Shown in pieces: positions 23,356-30,672 of a DNA stretch of 43,878 nucleotides. A program made the position numbers and the translations under genes. The notes beneath the pieces were generated by a model that ran no database searches, was not told where the DNA came from, and saw nothing but the letters and a program-made list of their open reading frames with translations. The number at the start of each line of letters is the position of its first letter. Position 1 is the first letter of the stretch. The stretch comes from Pseudomonadota bacterium (GTDB lineage: Bacteria > Pseudomonadota > Gammaproteobacteria > Burkholderiales > Rhodocyclaceae), in the NCBI GenBank assembly GCA_008501585.1, contig QQUN01000077.1, positions 1 to 43,878 of the forward strand, written 5' to 3'.

Positions 23356-24951
23356 TCAGTCCTCCTTGCGCAGATGGGTCAGGATGCGGGCGATGGCGTG
23401 CAGGGCGACGCCGAGCAGGGCGGCCAGCGCGGCGAGCCAGCCGAGGCGGTCGAGCCAGGGGCTGCGGTCGCGGCCGGGGATATAGACGCCCTCGATGCCG
23501 GCCAGGCGGCCGTCGTCGGCATGGCATTCGTGGCACGCGACAGCCTTTTCCTTGGGCGCGACCATGTGGGTGATCGGCCACAGCATCTGGGTGTCGACAA
23601 AGTCGTACTTGCCGCTGAAGGGCGCGCCGGTGGCTTCGGCGCCCGCCGCCAGGGCCTTGGGCCAGTCGAAGTTGTACCAGAACGCGGTATCGCCCGGCAC
23701 CGCCACATTCGGCACCAGCAGCGTCTTGCGTTCCACGTCGTAGGGTTGGCGGCCGTGGAAGACCTTGACCGGCCAGATGCGGGCATTCGGTGCGCCGGGC
23801 TCGCCGTGGAACACGTTGATCGGCACCCGGGCGGTGGGGTCGATGGTGTCGTCCTGCAGGGTGTAGGTGACCCGGCCATCGAACCACTGGTAGGCCGGGG
23901 TCACGTTCTGGCCATGGACGAAAGCGCCTTTCTTGCTGTCGTAAATCACATGGCCGTGGCCGTCCTTCTTCTGGAAGGGCTTGCCCTTGGCGGTGAGCTG
24001 GCCGGCCTGCGACCAGTCCCAGGCCATCTTGGTGGAGACGCCGCCGCGCGCAAAGGCCGGGATGTGGCAGGTCTGGCAGGCGAGGGTGTCGGTGTGCGCG
24101 TTGAGCCGCTCGGCGTCGATCAGGCGCTCCTTGTGCGGCTTGTCGCCATGGCAGGCCTGGCAGGCGGCGGGGTTGCGGTCGGTCTTTTCGCCGCGTAACA
24201 GGGCCGGATGCGGGTCGGCGGCGGTCATCGTGATGCGGCTGCCGGCCACGGCGTGCTGGTCGCTCACATGGCAGGTGCTGCAGCTGAAGTTCAGCCCGTC
24301 CTTGTCCATGTGCACATCGAGCTCATGCGTGGCGGTGTTGAGCGAGGAGTCCAGGTCGCCGTGCTTGACGCCGTCGCCGCCGCCGCCGTTGTAGTGGCAG
24401 GCGCCGCAGTTGTCGCGACGGGTGGGACCGACGGCCTGGGCGATCCGGGCCAGGTCGATGGGCTCGACGAACTTGCCCGAGCCCGGCGGGTACTCGCTGC
24501 GCACCGTCACCGGGTTGCCGGCAAAGCCGAAGGGCTTGGTGTAGTCGCCGCTGTGGTGACAGGCCAGGCAATCGACCCGGCTGGCGTCGCTGAAGTCGAA
24601 GTGTTTGTCCTTCCAGCCGTAGCCGATGTGGCAGGACTGGCAGAAGGGTTCGTTGGACTGGTCGCCGATGCAGAAGGCGTTGACCATGGTCTTCTTGCCC
24701 ACGCGCTGGCCGGTGGCCGGGTTGGCGTAGTCCCAGGTCCAGTGGCGGGTCTGCATGATCTGGTGGCTGGCCTCGGTGTGGCATTTGAGGCAAGCCTTGG
24801 TGACCGCCTCGCCACTGTCGAAGGGGCCGGCCAGTTCCCCGAACTTGCTGTGGTCGGCGGTCGAGGCCGGCGTGGCCGGCGCCGCCAGGCCTGTCGGGCT
24901 GGCGGCACACAGCGCCAGCACGATGGCCATCCGTCGTGCGATCTTGTGCAT
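23356..24951 (-). CDS. Octahaem c-type cytochrome, tetrathionate reductase (OTR) family
   Basis: The 531-residue protein has a signal peptide (cleavage near residue 24) and exactly eight CXXCH haem sites, at 54, 104, 128, 182, 224, 264, 292 and 473. Wide spacing before the last site and the sequence GEAVTKACLKCHTEASHQ match the octahaem tetrathionate reductase family, whose Shewanella member reduces tetrathionate, nitrite and hydroxylamine in vitro. A C-terminal hydrophobic helix (503-522) followed by basic residues should anchor it to the inner membrane. The partner cytochrome b is encoded 3 bases downstream. AAGGAG precedes the ATG. The physiological substrate cannot be told from sequence. 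Confidence 0.92.
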   Translation of the reverse strand: MHKIARRMAIVLALCAASPTGLAAPATPASTADHSKFGELAGPFDSGEAVTKACLKCHTEASHQIMQTRHWTWDYANPATGQRVGKKTMVNAFCIGDQSNEPFCQSCHIGYGWKDKHFDFSDASRVDCLACHHSGDYTKPFGFAGNPVTVRSEYPPGSGKFVEPIDLARIAQAVGPTRRDNCGACHYNGGGGDGVKHGDLDSSLNTATHELDVHMDKDGLNFSCSTCHVSDQHAVAGSRITMTAADPHPALLRGEKTDRNPAACQACHGDKPHKERLIDAERLNAHTDTLACQTCHIPAFARGGVSTKMAWDWSQAGQLTAKGKPFQKKDGHGHVIYDSKKGAFVHGQNVTPAYQWFDGRVTYTLQDDTIDPTARVPINVFHGEPGAPNARIWPVKVFHGRQPYDVERKTLLVPNVAVPGDTAFWYNFDWPKALAAGAEATGAPFSGKYDFVDTQMLWPITHMVAPKEKAVACHECHADDGRLAGIEGVYIPGRDRSPWLDRLGWLAALAALLGVALHAIARILTHLRKED

Positions 24952-25026
24952 TGAATTGTCTCCTTCGAGCACCTCTGGACGGGCGCTTCGCGTCAGGGGC
25001 CCGCGCGCGGGCACCCGGGAAGCCGT

Positions 25027-25042
25027 ATCAAGTCGCATGCCA
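25027..25042 (-). promoter_or_regulatory. Candidate sigma-54 promoter of the octahaem cytochrome operon
   Basis: On the minus strand TGGCATGCGACTTGAT matches the sigma-54 consensus TGGCACG-N4-TTGCW at -24 fully in TGGCA and at -12 as TTGA instead of TTGC. Predicted transcripts would begin near 25015, about 64 bases before the ATG. A sigma-54 activator is encoded divergently next door. The missing -12 C lowers confidence, but the same variant recurs at 26634-26650. Confidence 0.5.
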
Positions 25043-25095
25043 GGCGGCGTCGGTGCGAAAAGTGTTTGAGAAACAAGAGGTTGGCGAGGTGCCGT

Positions 25096-25144
25096 CACTG
25101 CCGCGCTTGACTGTGGCAGTGGCTGGCGCGCACGATTGGCAGTG
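25096..25144. promoter_or_regulatory. Cluster of CACTGCC/GGCAGTG activator-site candidates
   Basis: CACTGCC (25096-25102) and GGCAGTG (25115-25121) form a 7-bp inverted repeat with a 12-base spacer, and a further GGCAGTG lies at 25138-25144. They stand about 55-110 bases upstream of the -24 element, the usual place for enhancer sites of a sigma-54 activator. Related dyads occur before the Rieske gene. Confidence 0.5.
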
Positions 25145-25170
25145 TTGACTGACATCCATGACAGTGTCCG

Positions 25171-26508
25171 ATGACCGATTCCGCCGCACCGGTCCCCGAG
25201 CTGGTCTCCTACCTCGAGACCCTCTCCGAACCGCACATCCTGTTCGACCGCCAGTACCGCATCCTCGCTGCCAACGCCGCCTACCGGCGCCAGAACGGCG
25301 ACGGTGCGGACGTGGTGGGGCGCACCTGCTACGCGGTGTCGCACCACTACAGCGTGCCCTGCGACCAGGCGGGGGAGAGCTGCCCGCTGGCGCGCAGCCT
25401 CGCCTCCGGGGGGCGGGAGCGCGTGCTGCACCTGCATCACACGCCCAAGGGCGAGGCCTATGTGAACATCGAGCTGTCGCCGGTGCGCGACCGCTCGGGC
25501 GAAATCGCCTGGTTCGTGGAAAAGATGGTGCCGCTCGAGGTGGCACGCGGCCTCACCGACCGCCATGGCCTGGTCGGCCGCGCACCGCGCTTTCGCGACA
25601 TGCTGGCGTTGGTCGCCCGGGTGGCGCCGTCGGATGCCACCGTGCTGCTGCAGGGCGAATCGGGCACTGGCAAGGAGCTGGTCGCCAATGCCATCCACGA
25701 AGCCAGCCGCCGGGCCGAACGGCCGTTCGTGGCGGTGGACTGTTCAGGCCTGCCCGAAACCCTGTTCGAAAGCGAGCTGTTCGGCCATGAGCGCGGCGCC
25801 TTCACCGGCGCCACCGCGCGCAAGCCGGGCCTGGTCGAGGTGGCCAGCGGCGGCACCTTGTTCATCGACGAGGTCGGTGACATCCCGCTGGGCATGCAGG
25901 TCAAGCTGCTGCGCCTGCTCGAGACCGGCACTTACCGCCGGGTCGGCGCGACCGAGCTGCGCAAGGCCGACATCCGGGTGGTGTCGGCCACCCACCGGCC
26001 GCTGCGCGAGATGGTGGATGAGGGGCGCTTCCGCCAGGATCTCTACTACCGGCTCAACACCTTCCCCATCGAGGTCCCCGCGCTGCGCGAGCGCGCCGCG
26101 GACATCCCGCAACTGGCCTCCGCCATGCTCGCGCGGGTGGCGCCGGCGCGCACGCTGCGCCTGTCGAGTGCCGTGCTGCGCTGCCTGAGCGGGTATGCCT
26201 TTCCCGGCAATGTGCGCGAGCTGCGCAACATTCTGGAGCGCGCCAGCCTGATGTGCGATGGCGAAGAAATCGGCCTCGACCATCTGCCGCCCGAACTCTG
26301 CGGCGCCGGGCGGGCCGCCCCGCCGGCCCCGGGGGCGGCACAGACGCCGCATGCCGACGGGCTGGCAGCCATGGAGCGCCAGGCGCTGCAGGCGGCGCTG
26401 GCCGAGCACCGCGGCAACCGCCGGGCGCTGGCCCTGCGGCTTGGCGTGTCCGAACGCACGCTATACCGCAAGCTCAAGGCGCATGGCCTGGCCGGGCGTG
26501 CCACTTGA
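25171..26508 (+). CDS. Sigma-54-dependent activator with Cys-bearing PAS domain
   Basis: The 445-residue protein has three parts. An N-terminal PAS-like sensor (about 10-125) carries Cys53, His58, Cys64 and Cys71 in the pattern [12 protein letters not shown]...CP. The central AAA+ domain (about 133-370) has Walker A GESGTGKE (162-169), the sigma-54 contact GAFTGA (209-214) and Walker B TLFIDEVG. The C-terminus has a Fis-type helix-turn-helix (about 400-440, [13 protein letters not shown]). There is no receiver domain, so the PAS domain itself probably senses a signal; its cysteines could hold metal, haem or a redox disulfide. It diverges from the octahaem operon and precedes the Rieske gene, its likely targets. 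Confidence 0.92.
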   Translation: MTDSAAPVPELVSYLETLSEPHILFDRQYRILAANAAYRRQNGDGADVVGRTCYAVSHHYSVPCDQAGESCPLARSLASGGRERVLHLHHTPKGEAYVNIELSPVRDRSGEIAWFVEKMVPLEVARGLTDRHGLVGRAPRFRDMLALVARVAPSDATVLLQGESGTGKELVANAIHEASRRAERPFVAVDCSGLPETLFESELFGHERGAFTGATARKPGLVEVASGGTLFIDEVGDIPLGMQVKLLRLLETGTYRRVGATELRKADIRVVSATHRPLREMVDEGRFRQDLYYRLNTFPIEVPALRERAADIPQLASAMLARVAPARTLRLSSAVLRCLSGYAFPGNVRELRNILERASLMCDGEEIGLDHLPPELCGAGRAAPPAPGAAQTPHADGLAAMERQALQAALAEHRGNRRALALRLGVSERTLYRKLKAHGLAGRAT

Positions 26509-26563
26509 GCTGCCATCAACGGCAGCGATGTGCTGCCATGTCGTGCCGTAATTGGCAGTAGCA
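26509..26563. promoter_or_regulatory. Paired GCTGCC/GGCAGC dyads upstream of the Rieske gene
   Basis: GCTGCC-N6-GGCAGC spans 26509-26526, and TGCTGCCA (26531-26538) faces TTGGCAGTAGCA (26552-26563). Together they repeat the CTGCC/GGCAG words seen before the octahaem operon. They lie about 70-125 bases upstream of the sigma-54-like -24 box, a normal distance for an enhancer site. Confidence 0.5.
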
Positions 26564-26633
26564 GGATGGCCGCCCGCCGCCCCGTGCGTGCTCAGGACGA
26601 ATCAAATCAATGCCTTGGCGAGCCAGCACCTGC

Positions 26634-26650
26634 TGGCACGGGACTTGAAT
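26634..26650 (+). promoter_or_regulatory. Candidate sigma-54 promoter of the Rieske gene
   Basis: TGGCACGGGACTTGAAT keeps TGGCACG fully, with four bases before TTGA. As in the octahaem promoter, the -12 element is TTGA rather than TTGC. Predicted start is near 26660, leaving a leader of about 125 bases. Confidence 0.5.
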
Positions 26651-26785
26651 AGAGAAGGGCAGGCAAGCCCCGGCGCACACCCGCGTCAGTCTGGCTCTTC
26701 ACGAGTCGCCAAATGGATCTCCCCAACCCCATGGTGCTGGTCCACGCGCCGGGGCACGCCACCTGATCAACCCGCGCACACATCC

Positions 26786-27373
26786 ATGACCGACACCATC
26801 ACCGACCGCCGCCGACTGCTCATCGCCACCTCGGCGGCCGGTGCCGCCGCCACGGCGGGCGTGGCGGTGCCGCTGGTGGCCAGCCTGACGCCGTCCGAAC
26901 GTGCGCGCGCGGCTGGCGCGCCGGTGGAGGTCGATATCGGCAAGCTGGCACCCGGCGAGATGCGGGTGGTCGAGTGGCGTGGCAAGCCGGTGTGGATCCT
27001 GCACCGCACCGAGGCCATGCTCGCCAGTCTTGAAGGTAACGAAGCGGCACTGGCCGACCCCGCGTCGGCCCATCCCATGCAGCCGGCGTATGCGCAGAAC
27101 CGCCACCGCGCCATCAACCCGCGCTACTTCGTCGCGATCGGCATCTGCACCCACCTGGGCTGCTCGCCGAGCGAGAAGTTCGGCACCGGTGCGGCCAGTG
27201 GCCTCGGGGCGGACTGGCCAGGCGGCTTCCTGTGTCCCTGCCACGGCTCGACCTTCGACCTGGCCGGCCGGGTGTATCGCCACAAGCCCGCGCCGGACAA
27301 CCTCGAAGTGCCGCCGCACAAGTACCTGAGCGAAACGCGCTTGCTGATCGGCGCCGACGACGACACCACCTAA
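26786..27373 (+). CDS. Orphan Rieske iron-sulfur protein (ubiquinol-cytochrome c reductase type)
   Basis: The 195-residue protein has a twin-arginine-like N-terminus (DRRRLLIATSAAG) and a membrane helix (about 10-34), then a soluble domain with both Rieske cluster boxes, CTHLGC and CPCHGS, giving the two Cys and two His ligands of a [2Fe-2S] centre. It looks like PetA of the bc1 complex, yet no cytochrome b or c1 gene follows; a convergent SDR gene overlaps its stop by three bases. No Shine-Dalgarno sequence is obvious before the ATG at 26786, but the Tat-type start fits the family. It may serve the neighbouring cytochrome system or supplement the housekeeping bc1 complex. Confidence 0.93.
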   Translation: MTDTITDRRRLLIATSAAGAAATAGVAVPLVASLTPSERARAAGAPVEVDIGKLAPGEMRVVEWRGKPVWILHRTEAMLASLEGNEAALADPASAHPMQPAYAQNRHRAINPRYFVAIGICTHLGCSPSEKFGTGAASGLGADWPGGFLCPCHGSTFDLAGRVYRHKPAPDNLEVPPHKYLSETRLLIGADDDTT

Positions 27374-28104
27374 GTCGACGCGACCTCGCGTAGATCGGCC
27401 ACCGCGTGGTCGCCAAACTCCTCGGACAACAGATAGCCCACCAGGCGCGCCGCGCACACCGCCGGCGGCACCAGGGCGCCATCGCGCTTGAGCGCCTCGA
27501 AGCGTTCGCGGGCGGGGAAGCGCGCCTCGTCGCTGGTACGCACCTGCACCTGCATGTCGGTGTCGATCACCCCGGGCGCCAGGCTGCAGATGCGCAGGCC
27601 GGGCACGGCGTCCTCAAGCACCGCGCGGGCGTGGTGGTCCAGCGCGGCCTTGGTGGCGCAGTACACATTCCAGCCCGCGTAGGCGTTGCGCGCCGCGCCG
27701 CTCGACACATGCAGGATGCGTCGGTCGGTGGCGGCCGGTGAGGCCGTCACGAACGCGTCGGCGAGCATCAGCGGCGCCGCGATGTTCAGGCTCACCGCCT
27801 GCGCCACCGCCGCGCTGCCTTGGGTGCCCAGGGGGCCGACCGGCTGCACCGTGCCGGCATTGTTGATCAGCAGCACCTGGTCCGCATCGGCCAGAAACCG
27901 GGCCATGTCGCCACCGGCGAGCCAGTGCGACAGCGCCTCCGGAGTCGACAGATCCAGCGCGACCTGTGTGCACTCCGCTCCAGTGCGTGCCAGCGCCGGG
28001 TTGTGCTGACGGGCCAGACCGAGCACGGGGATGCCGCGGTCGAGCAGCGCCGAAGCAATGGCGGCGCCGAGGCCGCGGCTGGTGCCGGTAACGATGGCTT
28101 TCAT
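27370..28104 (-). CDS. Short-chain dehydrogenase/reductase
   Basis: The 244-residue classical SDR has the nucleotide loop TGTSRGLG (7-14), NNAGT, catalytic Ser in HVSSGAA, and YCATK as the YxxxK pair. The VYCATKAALDHHARA and LAPGVIDTDMQ segments resemble the sepiapterin/benzil reductase branch (YueD-like), which reduces carbonyls with NADPH. The real substrate is unknown. It converges with the Rieske gene, the two stop codons overlapping. Confidence 0.88.
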   Translation of the reverse strand: MKAIVTGTSRGLGAAIASALLDRGIPVLGLARQHNPALARTGAECTQVALDLSTPEALSHWLAGGDMARFLADADQVLLINNAGTVQPVGPLGTQGSAAVAQAVSLNIAAPLMLADAFVTASPAATDRRILHVSSGAARNAYAGWNVYCATKAALDHHARAVLEDAVPGLRICSLAPGVIDTDMQVQVRTSDEARFPARERFEALKRDGALVPPAVCAARLVGYLLSEEFGDHAVADLREVAST

Positions 28105-28187
28105 GGTGATGTCCTTGACGATATCGGGGGGCGGGGCCTAGTTTACGTCGATCGCGCCAATCGCGGCGTGGCCCGGCCGCCGGCGTC

Positions 28188-28547
28188 TCAAGCGGGGTGA
28201 TGCACCGCCTCGACCCGTAACCGGATGCGCCGGCCGTTGGGGAAGGTCCAGTCGATGCGCTCGCCCACCGACAACCCGATGAGCGCCGAGCCAACCGGGG
28301 CCAGCACCGAGACCTTGCCGGCGGCGGCGTCCGCGTCGGTGGGGTAGACGACTTCAATGTTGCGGGACTCACCGGTGCTCTCATCCACATAGCGGACACG
28401 GGCGTTCAGCGTGACGACACCGGGCGGCACGGCGCCGGTCGGCATCACCACCGCGCCTTCGAGCTCGGCGCGCAACTGCGGTTCCGGGTTGAGTGCCATG
28501 AGGCGGACAAAATCCGTGTCGCCCATGATGATGTAGTCGCTGCGCAT
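28188..28547 (-). CDS. rnk: Rnk-type GreA/GreB C-terminal domain protein
   Basis: The 119-residue protein has the C-terminal FKBP-like GreA/GreB domain (VTLNARVRYVDESTGESRNIEVVYPTDAD, then VSVLAPVGSALIGL and GERIDWTFPNG), but its short N-terminus lacks the long coiled coil of Gre factors. That is the layout of Rnk, a regulator of nucleoside diphosphate kinase that can bind RNA polymerase. GGAG precedes the ATG at 28547; an earlier in-frame ATG at 28643 overlaps the divergent promoter and is rejected. It diverges from a LysR gene. Confidence 0.88.
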   Translation of the reverse strand: MRSDYIIMGDTDFVRLMALNPEPQLRAELEGAVVMPTGAVPPGVVTLNARVRYVDESTGESRNIEVVYPTDADAAAGKVSVLAPVGSALIGLSVGERIDWTFPNGRRIRLRVEAVHHPA

Positions 28548-28675
28548 TTTCTCTCCGTCGATGTAGGGGGATGCCACGCTGCATCCGATGCCCATGGTAG
28601 GGATGGGCCGCCCAGTTGATAAGATCGCGAAAGGGCACAGCATTGGTGCCGGATTGGCAACAAAGGGTGGGGCAG

Positions 28676-29635
28676 ATGCGCAAGGTGGATGGCATGGTGA
28701 TGTTCGCCCGGGTGGTCGAGGCGAAGAGCTTTTCCGAAGCGGCGCGACGCATGAACGTCACGCGCTCGACCCTCAGCAAGGCGGTGGCTGCGCTGGAGGC
28801 CTCGCTCGGCGTGCGCTTGCTCAACCGCAGCACACGTCGGCTGAGCCTGACGGAGGTCGGTACGGCGTATTACGCCCATTGCGCACGCATCGCGCAGGAG
28901 CTGGAGGACGCGGAGCAGACCATCGGTCATCTGCAGGCCGAACCTCGCGGCGTGCTCCGGATCAGCGCCTCGGTGGCCTTTGGCACCTTGCACATTGCGC
29001 CGGCGCTGCCCGATTTCCTGGCGCGCTATCCCGAACTGCGCGCCGACATGACGATCAATGACCGCATCGTCGACCTCGCCGATGAGGCCTACGACGTGGC
29101 GGTGCGGATCGTCACCGAACCGGCCCCGGCGCTGGTGGCCCGCCGGCTGGCGCCGATCCGTCGCAAGGTGTGCGCCACGCCGGCGTATTTCCGACGCTAT
29201 GGCGTACCGAACACCCCCGAAGACCTGGTCAATCACAACTGCCTGCACTACACCCACGACCGCGACGCCTGGCATTTTTCCGGACCGCAGGGGCAGATCG
29301 TGGTGCCGGTGTCGGGGCGGCTGCACATCAACGACGACGAGGCCCTGTCGCAGGCCGTACTCGGCGGCCTGGGCGTGGCCCTGCTGCCGACCTTCATTGT
29401 TGGCGCCGACCTGCAGGCCGGCCGGCTCGAGGCCGTGCTCTCCGACTATGTGCCGGTCGAACGCTTCGCGTACGCGGTCTATCTGCCGACCCGCCACCTC
29501 GCGCCCAAGGTGCGGGTGTTCATCGACTTCCTGCTCGAGCGCTTCGGCCCGCAGCCGTACTGGGATCGCTTTGACCGAGGCGGTGGACAGCCCCAACCGT
29601 TGGCGGCCGGTCGCGCCATGTTGGACAATGCTTGA
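28676..29635 (+). CDS. LysR-family transcriptional regulator
   Basis: The 319-residue protein shows an N-terminal winged helix-turn-helix (FSEAARRMNVTRSTLSKAVAALEASLG, about residues 18-42) and a C-terminal effector domain (about 90-295, starting VLRISASVAFG). The subgroup looks like the large CrgA/AaeR-type cluster of single-gene regulators. ATG 28676 follows a GGGTGGGG sequence. The neighbour on the other side, the fructosamine-kinase-like gene, starts 56 bases after its stop, so it may be co-transcribed. No target can be named. Confidence 0.9.
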   Translation: MRKVDGMVMFARVVEAKSFSEAARRMNVTRSTLSKAVAALEASLGVRLLNRSTRRLSLTEVGTAYYAHCARIAQELEDAEQTIGHLQAEPRGVLRISASVAFGTLHIAPALPDFLARYPELRADMTINDRIVDLADEAYDVAVRIVTEPAPALVARRLAPIRRKVCATPAYFRRYGVPNTPEDLVNHNCLHYTHDRDAWHFSGPQGQIVVPVSGRLHINDDEALSQAVLGGLGVALLPTFIVGADLQAGRLEAVLSDYVPVERFAYAVYLPTRHLAPKVRVFIDFLLERFGPQPYWDRFDRGGGQPQPLAAGRAMLDNA

Positions 29636-29691
29636 CCATGCGCGCCGCGCCCGGCGGCGCGGGTCCGTCACGTGATTCAGGGAGTATCGCG

Positions 29692-30594
29692 GTGGAGCCG
29701 CATGTCAATCTCAGCGCCGCACTGGCGCAGGCCATACACCACGCCAGCGGCATCGATGTCGCCGGCGCCACGCTGCAGCCGGTGGGCGGTGGCAGCATCA
29801 ACATGGCGTATCGCGTTGGCCTTGGTGACCGGGCCTTCTTCCTCAAGTGCAACCACGCCGACGCGCTGCCGCAGTTCGAGGCCGAAGCCGACGGCCTCGC
29901 TGCGCTGGCCGCGACTGGCACCTTCCGTGTGCCGCGCGTACTCGGCTGCGGCCGCGGCGAGGACGAAGCCTTTTTGCTGCTCGAACACCTCGATCTGCGC
30001 CCGCTGGCCAGCGATGAAGACGGGCAGCGCTTCGCCGAGGCGCTGGTGCAACTGCACCGCCACACCGGCGACCACTACGGCTGGCCGCGCGACAACTTCA
30101 TCGGCCGCAGCCCGCAGGCCAACACCGAGTCCGACGGCTGGGCCCGGTTCTTCGTCTTGCATCGCCTCACGCCGCAACTTGAACGCGCGCGCGCCAAAGG
30201 CTACACCGGCGCCCTCGGCCGTGACGCCGACGCCTTGCTCGACCGCGTCCCCGGGCTGTTCGTCGACTACCGCCCCCAGCCCAGCCTGCTCCATGGCGAC
30301 CTGTGGAACGGCAACGCCGCCATCGACAACACCGGCCGCCCGGCCATCTTCGACCCCGCCATCTACCGCGGCGACCGCGATGCCGATCTCGCCATGAGCG
30401 AGCTGTTCGGCGGCTTCCCGCACAGCTTCTACGTTGCCTACCGCCGCGCCTGGCCGATGGCCGAGGGCTACGAGCAACGCAAGACGCTGTACAACCTCTA
30501 CCACGTGCTCAACCATCTCAACCTGTTTGGCCGGGGCTACCTGGGACAGGCGGAGCGGATGGTTCGGGCGTTGTATCTGGAGTTGCGGCGGTGA
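29692..30594 (+). CDS. Fructosamine kinase-family protein
   Basis: The 300-residue protein has the protein-kinase-like fold of fructosamine/ketosamine kinases: VGGGSINMAYRV (substrate/ATP loop), FLKCN with the ATP lysine, EADGLAAL, the catalytic LLHGDLWNGNAA (HGDxWxxN), and FDPAIYRGDRDADLAM with the metal-binding Asp. Bacterial members phosphorylate sugar adducts on amines and so help remove glycation; YniA of E. coli is a relative. The GTG at 29692 is chosen because GGGAG lies 7 bases upstream; the ATG at 29632 overlaps the LysR gene. Confidence 0.9.
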   Translation: MEPHVNLSAALAQAIHHASGIDVAGATLQPVGGGSINMAYRVGLGDRAFFLKCNHADALPQFEAEADGLAALAATGTFRVPRVLGCGRGEDEAFLLLEHLDLRPLASDEDGQRFAEALVQLHRHTGDHYGWPRDNFIGRSPQANTESDGWARFFVLHRLTPQLERARAKGYTGALGRDADALLDRVPGLFVDYRPQPSLLHGDLWNGNAAIDNTGRPAIFDPAIYRGDRDADLAMSELFGGFPHSFYVAYRRAWPMAEGYEQRKTLYNLYHVLNHLNLFGRGYLGQAERMVRALYLELRR

Positions 30595-30618
30595 GCGGGC
30601 GCCCGAGCGCCCGAATGT

Positions 30619-30651
30619 AAAAACCCCCGCGCGGCGGAAGCCTTGCGGGGG
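30619..30651 (-). terminator. Rho-independent terminator of the porin gene
   Basis: On the minus strand CCCCCGC (30645-30651) pairs with GCGGGGG (30624-30630) across a 14-base loop and is followed by five T (30619-30623). It stands about 20 bases past the porin stop. Confidence 0.8.
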
Positions 30652-30672
30652 CCGGGGCAGAGCCTGTGACGA

